This document shows, piece by piece, positions 46,127-55,716 of a stretch of DNA of 64,000 nt (position 1 is the stretch's first letter; the number at the start of each line of letters is the position of its first letter). Position numbers and translations under genes: made by a program. Source of the DNA: Actinokineospora pegani (GTDB lineage Bacteria; Actinomycetota; Actinomycetes; Mycobacteriales; Pseudonocardiaceae); NCBI RefSeq assembly GCF_009745975.1, contig NZ_WHOL01000117.1, positions 124,001 to 188,000 on the forward strand, written 5' to 3'. The notes beneath the pieces are model-generated. The model was given only the letters and a program-made list of their open reading frames with translations, did not search any database and was not told where the DNA came from.

Positions 46127-46642
46127 GGGTGTCGTTCCTCCTGGAGTGCCCGCGGGGGGCATCAATCGCTCGACATCTCGAGATCGCGGGCGGCTGTGCC
46201 GGTATTTCCCTGTCCGGCCGTACGCCACACCACGGTCGCCGTGATGTCGATCACTGTCTGGGGCGGGCACTGTGGGGTGTCCGCTGTCCTCTGGATCGCC
46301 GTGCGCGTTGGAGACGCGGGTGACCTGGATTTCGAGGACTTCGCTGCTCGCCCTGCTGGATCACCTTGACCCGCGGGGCGCCACGCTTGTTGATGGGCGG
46401 CGAGGTCGTGCGCTCGTTGTCGCGCTGCGGGGCCTCTTGTGTCTTACGCCCGTGGTGCCAGCTTACCCGCATAAGCCCGACAGCAACCTCTGCGACGCCG
46501 CCGTTGAGCAATTCCAGCACGGCGTTGGCTTGGAACGCCAGGTGTTTCTTGGTTATTTCATGATGAGTTTGTCCGTGGGTGGTGTGTACACGGACGGGTT
46601 AAGGGGGGTTTTGAGTGGGGGGAGGGGGTACTTGGAGGGTGA
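46127..46642. other. Intergenic region with a possible decayed minus-strand gene
   Basis: Within these ~515 bases the minus strand shows coding-like codon use in one frame at about 46450-46350 (SPPINKRGAPRVKVIQQGEQ) and, after a one-base shift near 46348, in another frame at about 46346-46255 (EVLEIQVTRVSNAHGDPED). Together they would make one protein, now frameshifted. No start with a good ribosome site is visible. The bases 46500-46620 are lower in GC than the flanks. Confidence 0.35.
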
Positions 46643-46681
46643 GTGGCCTGGGAGCAGACGGGAGACCTGCTCTCAGGCCAC
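46643..46681 (-). terminator. Hairpin after the dimethylargininase-like gene
   Basis: GTGGCCTGGGAGCAG (46643-46657) pairs with CTGCTCTCAGGCCAC (46667-46681) with a nine-base loop and one G-U. It lies 37 bases past the end of the minus-strand gene. There is no T-run. Confidence 0.65.
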
Positions 46682-46718
46682 TGCTGCGTGGGGGGCTGGG
46701 CGGGTGGTCAGGCGGGGG

Positions 46719-47591
46719 TCAGGCGCGGAGTTCGAGGGTGCAGCACTTGGGGCCGCCGCCGGATTTGCGGAGCTCGCTGACGGCTACTGGGTGGGGGGTG
46801 TAGCCGTGGGCCTCTAGTTCGGCGCGGAGGTGGGTGGCTTCCAGGGGGAGGACCACGTTTAGGCCGTCCGATACCGCGTTGAGGCCCAGGCAGGCTGCGT
46901 CGGTCTCGGTGGCGATGATGGCGTCTGGGTACAGCGCCGCCAGGACTTGTTGGGTGCCGTGGGAGAAGGCGGCGGGGTAGTAGGCGATGTGGGCTCGGCG
47001 GGTCGGTGAGGCTTCCGACAGGACTACCAGGGCCACGTCCAGGTGGTAGTACGACGGGTTGATGAGGGAGAGGGAGACGACTGGAACGCCCAGAGTCTCC
47101 TGGGCCTCGGGGTGGGCTGCGGGGTCTGTGCGGAAGCCGCTTCCCGCCAGCAGGAGGTCGCCGGTCCAGACCAGGTCGCCCTCGGCCTCGTTGGTGGCGG
47201 TGGGCATGGTGATGTCGGGGTAGCCGTGGGTGTGGAACCAGCGGCGGTAGTGGTCGGCCTCGGGGGCGCGTTGGGGGGCGCGGAAGCGGGCGCCGAGGAC
47301 TCGGCCCGCGACGACGGTGCCGGAGTTGGCGGCGAAGACCATGTCGGGGAGGCCGGGGACCGGGTCTATGCGGTGGACCTCGTGGCCCAGGGACTCGTAG
47401 GTGGCCACCAGTGCGCGCCACTGGCTCAGGGCCAGGTCGCGGTCCATGGGGGCGTCGGGGTCCATCCAGGGGTTGATGGAGTACTCGATGGCGAAGTGGG
47501 CGGGCTCGCACATCAGGTAGCGGCGGGCCGTCGGGACCCGCTCGACGGCGCGGGGCACGGCGAGGGTGGCGGTGCTCGCTGATGGCGTCAT
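46719..47591 (-). CDS. ddaH: Dimethylargininase-type amidinotransferase/hydrolase
   Basis: From the ATG at 47591 (MTPSASTATLAVPRAV) the product has 290 residues. It belongs to the pentein fold: YLMCEPAHFAIEYSINPWMD, DMVFAANSGTVV, EAEGDLVWTGDLLLAG (Glu ligand), PSYYHLDVALVVL with the catalytic His, and SGGGPKCCTLELRA with the nucleophilic Cys near the end. In Mycobacterium tuberculosis the homologue lies beside rocD and an Lrp/AsnC gene; the same Lrp pairing is seen here without rocD. It probably hydrolyses methylated arginine or a related guanidino compound. An in-frame ATG at 47639 overlaps the divergent regulator and is less likely. Confidence 0.88.
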   Translation of the reverse strand: MTPSASTATLAVPRAVERVPTARRYLMCEPAHFAIEYSINPWMDPDAPMDRDLALSQWRALVATYESLGHEVHRIDPVPGLPDMVFAANSGTVVAGRVLGARFRAPQRAPEADHYRRWFHTHGYPDITMPTATNEAEGDLVWTGDLLLAGSGFRTDPAAHPEAQETLGVPVVSLSLINPSYYHLDVALVVLSEASPTRRAHIAYYPAAFSHGTQQVLAALYPDAIIATETDAACLGLNAVSDGLNVVLPLEATHLRAELEAHGYTPHPVAVSELRKSGGGPKCCTLELRA

Positions 47592-47656
47592 GATTCGCAA
47601 TCTAGGGAGGCTTTGACCCCTGTTCAATGTCGCTTCCATGCCCGATGACCGGCATT

Positions 47657-48115
47657 ATGTTGCGTGTGGACAGCATAGATCAGCGAATCATTTCGCGGCT
47701 GGTCGCCGACGCGCGGTCGAGTTACGCGGAGATCGGCAAGGCGGTGTCGCTGTCGGCGCCCGCGGTCAAGCGGCGGGTGGACCGGCTGTTGGAGAACGGG
47801 GTGCTCAAGGGGTTCACGGCGGTGGTCGACCCGGAGGCGCTCGGGTGGGGCACCGAGGCGTTCGTCGAGGTGCACTGCCAGGGCAACGTCTCCCCCGACC
47901 GGATCCGCCAGCGGTTGGAGCCGCTGCCGGAGGTCGTGGCCGCCTACACCGTCTCCGGGTCCGCCGACGCGATCGTGCACCTGCGGGCGGCGAGCATCCA
48001 CCACCTCGAGGAGGCCCTGGAGCGGCTGCGGGCGGTCGACATGATCTCGCGGACGGTCTCGACCGTGGTGCTTTCCACACTGCTCGACAGGCCCACGGCG
48101 CCTGAACCCAACTAA
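47657..48115 (+). CDS. Lrp/AsnC-family transcriptional regulator
   Basis: From the ATG at 47657 (MLRVDSIDQRIISRLVADARSS) the product has 152 residues; ATGs at 47627 and 47645 are in frame and possible. The winged helix-turn-helix (SYAEIGKAVSLSAPAVKRRVDRLLENGVLKGF) is followed by the RAM effector domain (TEAFVEVHCQGNVSPDRIRQRLEPLPEVVAAYTVSGSADAIVHLR). It diverges from the dimethylargininase-like gene with starts only ~65 bases apart, so one promoter region and one set of Lrp sites should control both. No ribosome site precedes the chosen start; the mRNA may be leaderless. Confidence 0.85.
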   Translation: MLRVDSIDQRIISRLVADARSSYAEIGKAVSLSAPAVKRRVDRLLENGVLKGFTAVVDPEALGWGTEAFVEVHCQGNVSPDRIRQRLEPLPEVVAAYTVSGSADAIVHLRAASIHHLEEALERLRAVDMISRTVSTVVLSTLLDRPTAPEPN

Positions 48116-48125
48116 GTTCCTCGGC

Positions 48126-48896
48126 ATGAGCACGGACAACGCGGTTCTGCTGGCCAAGCGCGACGGGGTGGCCGTCCTGACCCTCAACGACCCGGAGCGG
48201 CGCAACGCGCTCACGCTGGCAAGTTCGCGGCAACTCGCGGCGCACGTGCGCGACTGCGAGGACGATCCCGAGGTCTCGGCGATCGTGGTCACGGGCGCTC
48301 CCCCGGCGTTCTGCGCGGGCGCCGACCTGACGGTGCTCGGCGAGTCCAAGGCCGAGGGACTGCGCGGCATCTACGCCGGGTTCCTCGCCGTCGCCAACTC
48401 GACGCTGCCGACCATCGCGGCCGTGGGCGGGGCGGCGGTCGGGGCGGGGCTCAACCTCGCGCTGGCCGCCGACGTGCGGCTCTCCGGGCCGCGCGCCCGC
48501 TACGACGCCCGTTTCCTGCAGCTCGGCATCCACCCCGGCGGCGGCATGACCTGGATGCTGCAGCGGCTGGTCGGCCCGCAGGCGGCCACGGCGATGACGC
48601 TGTTCAAGCACGTCCCCGACGCCGAGGAGGCCAGGCGGATCGGGCTGTCGTTCCAGACCGTCGACGGCGACCACGACGCGCTCGTCGAAGCCGCGGTCGC
48701 GCTGGCCGCCCCCGCGGCGGCGGGTCCGCGCGAGCTGGTGAAGACAATCAAGCGGACGCTGCGGGCCACCCACCGGATGCCCGAGCACGCCGAGGCCGTC
48801 GAGGCGGAGCTGGAGGTGCAGGTCGAGTCCATGGGCACCCCGGAGTTCGCGGCGCTGCTGGCGAGCATGAAGGCGCGCATCTCAAGCTCGGCTTAA
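48126..48896 (+). CDS. Enoyl-CoA hydratase/isomerase (crotonase) family protein lacking the usual catalytic glutamates
   Basis: This 256-residue crotonase starts at an ATG at 48126, 10 bases after the Lrp gene, and may share its transcript. The CoA-binding and oxyanion-hole motifs APPAFCAGADLTVLG and VGGAAVGAGLNLALAADVRL are normal. But where rat hydratase has Glu144 (PEILLGTIPGAGG) this protein has RFLQLGIHPGGG, and Glu164 (AMEM) is AMTL. The two acids that add water are thus missing. It could catalyse another crotonase reaction (isomerisation, hydrolysis, decarboxylation) or be a non-catalytic member. Substrate unknown. Confidence 0.88.
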   Translation: MSTDNAVLLAKRDGVAVLTLNDPERRNALTLASSRQLAAHVRDCEDDPEVSAIVVTGAPPAFCAGADLTVLGESKAEGLRGIYAGFLAVANSTLPTIAAVGGAAVGAGLNLALAADVRLSGPRARYDARFLQLGIHPGGGMTWMLQRLVGPQAATAMTLFKHVPDAEEARRIGLSFQTVDGDHDALVEAAVALAAPAAAGPRELVKTIKRTLRATHRMPEHAEAVEAELEVQVESMGTPEFAALLASMKARISSSA

Positions 48897-49204
48897 GACC
48901 GGCGTTGGTCGATCGCCAAGCGCGCCGCGGGAGACTCATTCACAGAACGAGAACGAGTGTCCACGATACGGGATTGCCGTAACCAACGGTTACAGTGAAC
49001 TAGCCCCTATAACCCACCGGGTGGGGCCGCCCGGGTAGCGACCGCTGTGATCTACGGCGCACTGAGCGGGGGGTGATCCCGGCCATGCCTACCGTGGAAG
49101 CAGCGGAGAGCGCCTGATGAGCGGTCTTGACCGGGTGGAGGACTACTCTGCCGATGTGTTGCGGCGCGCCGTTTCCTGGCGCGGGAGAGAGGGAACGGCG
49201 GCTG
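48897..49204. other. Intergenic region upstream of korA with an inverted repeat
   Basis: This 308-base gap between two plus-strand genes holds a perfect short palindrome GTAACC-AAC-GGTTAC at 48979-48993, a TATAAC -10-like hexamer at 49008-49013 without a matching -35, and GC-rich repeats CCCACCGGGTGGGG (49014-49027). It most likely contains the korAB promoter and a regulator site. No small gene is evident. Confidence 0.5.
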
Positions 49205-51088
<1,884 letters not shown>

Positions 51089-52159
51089 ATGACTGCCATT
51101 GATCTGGGTCTGCCCGCTCTCGGTGGCCTCGCGGGCGTTCCGACCACCGACGAGCCGCAGAAGGCCAAGGACTACAAGTCCGACCAGGAGGTGCGCTGGT
51201 GCCCGGGGTGCGGCGACTACGTCGTGCTCAACGCGGTCCAGTCGTTCCTGCCGTCGCTGGGGCTCAAGCGCGAGAACATCGTGTTCGTGTCCGGGATCGG
51301 GTGCTCGTCCCGCTTCCCGTACTACATGAACACCTACGGCATGCACTCGATCCACGGGCGCGCGACGGCCATCGCCACCGGTCTGGCCACCGCCCGCGAG
51401 GACCTGTCGGTGTGGGTGGTGACCGGTGACGGCGACGCGCTGTCCATCGGCGGCAACCACCTCATCCACACGCTGCGCCGCAACGTGAACCTCAAGATCC
51501 TGCTGTTCAACAACCGGATCTATGGGCTGACCAAGGGCCAGTACTCGCCCACCTCGGAGACCGGCAAGGTCACCAAGTCGACCCCGATGGGCTCGCTGGA
51601 CAACCCGTTCAACCCGGTCTCGCTGGCCCTGGGCGCGGAGGCCACCTTCGTCGGCCGGGCCCTCGACTCCGACCGCAAGGGCCTGACCGAGGTGCTGCGC
51701 CAGGCCGCCGAGCACCGCGGCACCGCGCTGGTGGAGATCTACCAGAACTGCCCGATCTTCAACGACGGCGCGTTCGACGTGCTCAAGGACGCCGACGAGG
51801 CGGCCAGCAGGCTGATCCCGCTCGAGCACGGCAAGCCCATCGTGTTCGGCAAGGACGGCGAGTACGGCGTGGTCCGCTCCGGCTTCGGCTCGCTGTCGGT
51901 GGCCAAGGTCGCCGACGTCGGCGAGGACGCCGTGGTGGTGCACGACGCGCACAACGACGACCCGTCCTACAGCTTCGCGCTGTCGCGGCTGTCGACCCAG
52001 GACCTCACCCACACCATCACCGGTGTGTTCCGCTCGGTCGCCAGGCCCACCTACGACGACGCCGCGCGCGCCCAGGTGGCGGCCGCGGTGGAGCAGAAGG
52101 CGCCGAACCTGCAGTCGCTGCTGCGCGGCAAGGACACCTGGACCGTCGCCGCCGACTGA
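51089..52159 (+). CDS. korB: 2-oxoglutarate:ferredoxin oxidoreductase, beta subunit
   Basis: KorB has 356 residues and carries the TPP and an iron-sulfur cluster. The cluster motif is EVRWCPGCGDYVVL (Cys 38 and 41), with further cysteines at SGIGCSSRFPYYMNTYGMHS and YQNCPIF. TPP is bound through GDGDALSIGGNHLIHTLRRN with NNRIYGLTKGQYSPTS. Its ATG is adjacent to the korA TAA, so the two are co-translated. The next hairpin ends the operon. No dedicated ferredoxin is nearby, so electrons must go to a ferredoxin encoded elsewhere. Confidence 0.96.
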   Translation: MTAIDLGLPALGGLAGVPTTDEPQKAKDYKSDQEVRWCPGCGDYVVLNAVQSFLPSLGLKRENIVFVSGIGCSSRFPYYMNTYGMHSIHGRATAIATGLATAREDLSVWVVTGDGDALSIGGNHLIHTLRRNVNLKILLFNNRIYGLTKGQYSPTSETGKVTKSTPMGSLDNPFNPVSLALGAEATFVGRALDSDRKGLTEVLRQAAEHRGTALVEIYQNCPIFNDGAFDVLKDADEAASRLIPLEHGKPIVFGKDGEYGVVRSGFGSLSVAKVADVGEDAVVVHDAHNDDPSYSFALSRLSTQDLTHTITGVFRSVARPTYDDAARAQVAAAVEQKAPNLQSLLRGKDTWTVAAD

Positions 52160-52174
52160 CGCCCCGCGACCCAG

Positions 52175-52208
52175 GAGGGCCCCGCACTCGCGCTGAGTGC
52201 GGGGCCTT
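52175..52208 (+). terminator. Terminator of the korAB operon
   Basis: GGCCCCGCACTC (52178-52189) pairs perfectly with GAGTGCGGGGCC (52195-52206) around a five-base loop; TTCC follows on the + strand. It lies 18 bases after the korB stop and before the convergent small gene. Confidence 0.85.
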
Positions 52209-52223
52209 CCCGCGTCAGCGGGC

Positions 52224-52436
52224 TCAGAGCACGTCGTCGAGGGTGCCGGAGATGGTCACGGTGGTGCTGGGGGCGCGCAGGACCGGGATCTCCGTGGTCG
52301 GGGTGTTGTCGACCCACGCGCCGTCGTCCGAGCGGGGTGCCTGGAGGGCGGGGGCGGGGTGCTGCCGCGGCCGGAGCAGCGCCAGCAGGGCGCCGAGCGC
52401 CAAGAGGATCAGCATGATCAGGACCGGTCGCCGCAC
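52224..52436 (-). CDS. Small single-pass membrane protein
   Basis: The 70-residue product starts at a GTG at 52436 with GAGGAGG eight bases upstream. Its N-terminus is one membrane helix (MRRPVLIMLILLALGALLALLRPR), after which ~45 polar, Pro/Thr-rich residues point outward. I do not recognise it. The good ribosome site and codon bias support it. It is 90 bases downstream of the sunset-domain-like gene on the same strand and may be part of the same transcript. Confidence 0.6.
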   Translation of the reverse strand: MRRPVLIMLILLALGALLALLRPRQHPAPALQAPRSDDGAWVDNTPTTEIPVLRAPSTTVTISGTLDDVL

Positions 52437-52526
52437 GGGTTGGGCCTCCTCGGCACAGCGGGCGCAGCGGACCGTCCGACGCCCGCGACTGTGACTACCA
52501 GTTCGGTGGGTGGTTCGCCAGCAGGC

Positions 52527-54326
52527 TCACGGGAGCGGTCGGAAACCGACCCGTTCGGCGTCGTCGACCGAGCGGAACCAGACCTCGGCGACCGTGCGGT
52601 CGAACTTCGGCGACTCCGGGGAGCAGTAGCGCAGGGCGGTCACGCTGGCCTTGATCGTGAACTCGCCCGATGGCGGGCGCCCGCCCGGCAGCGGCATGGC
52701 CGACCCGGGGCCGAAGGGGCCGGGCGGGACGAACGGGTCCACGCCGCCGACCCCGGTGGTGTGCGGGGCCCTGCCACTGCGGCGGCGCTGGGGGGCGGCG
52801 GCCACGGCGGCGGCGACGGGCTCCTTGGCGGGCTGGTGGTCGACCGGGACGATCGGCTCGAACAGCGACCGCTCCCGGCCGCCCTGCGCGTCGTCGGGCT
52901 CCGGCGGGATCTCCGCCACCACAGCGGCGGGCAGCGGGTGCTCCTTGCCGTCCAGCGCGCCGGTCTGGACGCCGAACGGGACCCGGGTGCGCGGCTTGGC
53001 CGGGGTGCGCTTGGGCAGCGGGCCGCCGGGGCGCTGCGGCTCCGGGGCCGTGTACGAGGCGGAGGAGTTCTGCGGCAGCGTCGAGTCCGCGACGGGCTCG
53101 GGCTCCGGCTGGGTCTCGGTCTCCGGCTGGGCGAACACCGTCTTCTCGGCGGCGGGCGCGGTCCGCGGCGCGCGCTTGGGCAGCGGCGGGGTCGGCTCGG
53201 GCCGCGGCTCGTCGACCACGCGCGGGACGATGCTGGTCTCCGCGGCGGCGTCCCCGCCCAGCAGCGGGGCGGCGAGGCGGTGGCCGCGGTCGGTGGGCAG
53301 CACCTCGTCGAGGTCCTGGTCCAGGTCGTCGTCACCGTCGAGGTCGTCGACCAGGGCTTCGTCGTCGAGGTCGTCGTCGACCGGGTCCTCGACGGCGGCG
53401 ACCGGCTCGGGCTCGTCGGGCTGCGACCCCAGGATGCGGCGGCGGGGCAGCGGCTTGTCGTGCGCGGACCGCTCCGGCTCGCGCAGGTCGTCCGGCTGCA
53501 GGAAGTCGTCCGACGCCTCGGGGTGGTCGACGGCGCCGGGCTCGGGCTGCTGCTCGCGGGACTCGTCGAGCGAGTCGATCAGCGCGGCCGGGATGCGGTC
53601 GGTGTGCTGGGTGAAGACGGTGCCGCCCGCGCCGTCGACGTCGAGCGTGCCGTCGATGCGGTCGTCGTCCGGGCGCTCGTCGTCGACCCCGGCGGCGGGG
53701 CGCGGCCCGCCGTCGCGACCGGCGAACCAGTCGTCGCGGTCGGCCTCGAGGCCGTGCTCGCCGCGCGGGCGGTCGTCCTCGTCGTCGACGGCGTCGTGGG
53801 GGGCCGGGACGTCACGGGCGCCCGCCAGGTCGGCGAGGTCGCCGAAGTGGGCGAGGTCGCCGCGGTCGCGGTCGTACTCGTCGTCCTGGGCCGGGTGGTC
53901 GTCGCGCGCGGCGGGGAGGAACGTCGTGGCCTCGGCGGCCCCGGGGGCCTGCGCGGCCTGCTGGCGCTCGGGCTCGTCGAACAGGTCGCCGGGGGTGCGG
54001 TCGTAGTCGTCGCGGTCCCGGTCGTCCCGGTCGTCCCGGTCGTCCCGGTCGGCGCGGTGGTGGTCGTCGAACTCGTCGCGGCCGTAGCCGTCCTGGTCGC
54101 GGTCGTCGCGCCCGTGGCTGTCGCGGTCGTGCTCGTCGGCGAAGGCGGTCGGAGTCGCGACCTCGCCGACCTCGTCCAGCGCCTGCTTGCGGCGGAGGTC
54201 GGCGAGCTTGTCGGTGAGGACGGCTTCGCGCTTGCGAGCCGGGTTGGCGATCAGGAGCCAGCACAGCAGGGCGCCAACGAGGAACCCGGCGAGGCTCCAC
54301 ACCCACACCTGCCCGAAGAACGGCAT
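52527..54326 (-). CDS. Acidic single-pass membrane protein with a C-terminal sunset-like domain
   Basis: This 599-residue protein has one membrane helix near the N-terminus (~5-27, VWVWSLAGFLVGALLCWLLI), then ~500 residues of very acidic, disordered sequence with Asp-Arg-Asp repeats (DDRDDRDDRDRDDYDR) and Pro/Glu runs. The last ~60 residues are folded-looking: GPFGPGSAMPLPGGRPP, GEFTIKASVTALRYCSPESP and KFDRTVAEVWFRSVDDAERVGF, the pattern of the short 'sunset' domain I recall from actinobacterial ArfC-like channel-accessory proteins. The function of that domain is unclear to me. A microsatellite in the coding sequence makes the disordered part prone to length change. Confidence 0.75.
   Translation of the reverse strand: MPFFGQVWVWSLAGFLVGALLCWLLIANPARKREAVLTDKLADLRRKQALDEVGEVATPTAFADEHDRDSHGRDDRDQDGYGRDEFDDHHRADRDDRDDRDDRDRDDYDRTPGDLFDEPERQQAAQAPGAAEATTFLPAARDDHPAQDDEYDRDRGDLAHFGDLADLAGARDVPAPHDAVDDEDDRPRGEHGLEADRDDWFAGRDGGPRPAAGVDDERPDDDRIDGTLDVDGAGGTVFTQHTDRIPAALIDSLDESREQQPEPGAVDHPEASDDFLQPDDLREPERSAHDKPLPRRRILGSQPDEPEPVAAVEDPVDDDLDDEALVDDLDGDDDLDQDLDEVLPTDRGHRLAAPLLGGDAAAETSIVPRVVDEPRPEPTPPLPKRAPRTAPAAEKTVFAQPETETQPEPEPVADSTLPQNSSASYTAPEPQRPGGPLPKRTPAKPRTRVPFGVQTGALDGKEHPLPAAVVAEIPPEPDDAQGGRERSLFEPIVPVDHQPAKEPVAAAVAAAPQRRRSGRAPHTTGVGGVDPFVPPGPFGPGSAMPLPGGRPPSGEFTIKASVTALRYCSPESPKFDRTVAEVWFRSVDDAERVGFRPLP
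54017..54051 (-). repeat. Nine-base microsatellite inside the acidic membrane protein gene
   Basis: CCCGGTCGT is repeated almost four times without error (54017-54051, + strand), encoding Asp-Asp-Arg on the coding strand. It continues the wider Asp/Arg-rich stretch. Each unit is nine bases, so slippage changes the disordered region in steps of three residues without breaking the frame. Confidence 0.9.
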
Positions 54327-54382
54327 CGCCGACGTCTCCCTCCCGGCCCGCGCCTTCGATAGCGCGGTGAACGGTTGCCAAG

Positions 54383-54426
54383 CCTAGGTCGTGTTTCGAA
54401 AGCCGCTGTCCGCGGCTCGACCTAGG
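54383..54426 (-). terminator. Nested hairpin between the polyprenyl synthase and acidic protein genes
   Basis: CCTAGGTCG (54383-54391) pairs with CGACCTAGG (54418-54426), and within the loop AGCCG/CGGCT forms a second stem. It lies 88 bases beyond the polyprenyl synthase stop, in the 187-base gap before the next gene on the same strand. It could end transcription or be a regulator site. Confidence 0.45.
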
Positions 54427-54513
54427 GGGGAAGGCTACTGCGGCCTGGTGAGCAGACGGTGTGCAGAGTACTTTTTCCCCACTTCGTCACAGTGCGGCCA
54501 CGAAGGTGGTGGC

Positions 54514-55530
54514 TCAACGCGTCCGCTCGACCACATACCGTGTCAGCAGCGCCAGCGCGTCGCGCGCCGGTCCGGTCGGCAGGACCTCCAGCTCCGCCAT
54601 CGCCCGGTCCACATAGGTGTCCAGGGTGCGGCGGGCGCGGTCGAGGCCGGTCGACTTGCGCAGCCGGATCAGCGCCTCCTCGACCAGGTCGTCGTCGTGC
54701 AGGGGGCCTGCGAGCAGCTCGGTCAGCCGCGGGTCCTCGTCGTCCTCGAGCGCGTAGAGCATCGGCAGCGTGCGCACGCCCTCGCGCAGGTCGGTGCCCG
54801 GCGTCTTGCCGGACTCGTGCGCCGGGGAGGCGATGTCGATGACGTCGTCGGAGATCTGGAAGGCCGCGCCGATGATGTCGCCGACGGCGACCAGCGCGTC
54901 GGTCTGCTCGTCGGTGGCACCGGAGAACATGCCGCCGTAACGGCCGGAGGTGGCGATCAGCGAGCCGGTCTTCTGCGCGATGACCGACAGGTAGTGCTCC
55001 ACCGGGTCGTCGTCGCGGGGGCCGACGGTCTCGCGCATCTGCCCGGTGACCAGTTCGCGCATGGTCTCGGCGATGACCTTGGTCGCCCGCGCGCCCAGGT
55101 CGGCCACCAGCATCGAGGCGTGCGCGAACAGGAAGTCGCCGGTGAGGATGGCGATGGAGTTGTCCCAGCGGGCGTTGGCGCTGGTCTCCCCCCGGCGCAT
55201 GGTGGCCTCGTCCATGACGTCGTCGTGGTACAGCGTGGCCAGGTGCACCAGCTCGACCGTGGCCGCCGCCGTGACCACCTTCTCGTCGATCCCGGAGCCG
55301 ACCTCGGCCGAGAGCAGGGTGAACAGCGGGCGGAAGCGCTTGCCCCCGGCCTTGACCAGGTGCAGGGCCGCCTGGTCGACGAAGTCGACGTCGCTGTGCA
55401 CGATCGACCGGAGCAGGTCCTCGACCTGGGCCAGGCCGCCGACCACGCGCTCGATCAGCTCCGGGTCGGCCGAGTCGAGCCCGAGCGAGGCGGGCAGGTC
55501 CGGCTGGGCGGAGTTCTCGGTGGCTGTCAC
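54514..55530 (-). CDS. Long-chain (E)-polyprenyl diphosphate synthase
   Basis: The GTG at 55530 with AGGAG upstream gives 338 residues. Both Asp-rich motifs are intact: LYHDDVMDEA (D103, D104, D107) and QISDDVIDIAS (D228, D229, D232), plus KAGGKRFRPLFTLLSAE for allylic diphosphate binding. The residue five before the first motif is Ala, a small residue that leaves room for a long chain, so the product is probably a heptaprenyl- to nonaprenyl-length diphosphate. Its place right after nuoN fits menaquinone side-chain synthesis for the respiratory chain, as in other actinobacteria. The two-gene sequence nuoN then this gene is on one strand, separated by a hairpin. Confidence 0.9.
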   Translation of the reverse strand: MTATENSAQPDLPASLGLDSADPELIERVVGGLAQVEDLLRSIVHSDVDFVDQAALHLVKAGGKRFRPLFTLLSAEVGSGIDEKVVTAAATVELVHLATLYHDDVMDEATMRRGETSANARWDNSIAILTGDFLFAHASMLVADLGARATKVIAETMRELVTGQMRETVGPRDDDPVEHYLSVIAQKTGSLIATSGRYGGMFSGATDEQTDALVAVGDIIGAAFQISDDVIDIASPAHESGKTPGTDLREGVRTLPMLYALEDDEDPRLTELLAGPLHDDDLVEEALIRLRKSTGLDRARRTLDTYVDRAMAELEVLPTGPARDALALLTRYVVERTR

Positions 55531-55664
55531 GGCGGGGCACTCCTGATCAGGTGGGGCATGCTGCGCGAACGAGCGTACTTTGCCCGGGTGCCCGCCCACC
55601 GCGCGCAGGTGTCCCGGCCCGGGCCGACGTGGTCTAAGCCACAAGCGCCCCTGCCGACGACAGC

Positions 55665-55697
55665 GGGGCCGGGCGCCCGTGGTGGGTGCCCGGCCCC
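55665..55697 (-). terminator. Hairpin at the end of the nuo operon
   Basis: GGGGCCGGGCGCCC (55665-55678) pairs with GGGTGCCCGGCCCC (55684-55697) with a five-base loop and one G-U pair. It lies 20 bases after the nuoN stop. No T-run follows. Confidence 0.7.
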
Positions 55698-55716
55698 GCC
55701 GGTGGTGCGGTGGCCG

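Noticed and set aside
46272-46817. + strand frame of 181 codons across the intergenic region before the dimethylargininase-like gene
   Set aside because: It runs antisense into that gene and has poor third-position bias; no ribosome site.
54017-54051. CRISPR-like repeats in the 54-kb region
   Set aside because: The units are nine bases, directly adjacent and inside a gene; there are no spacers.
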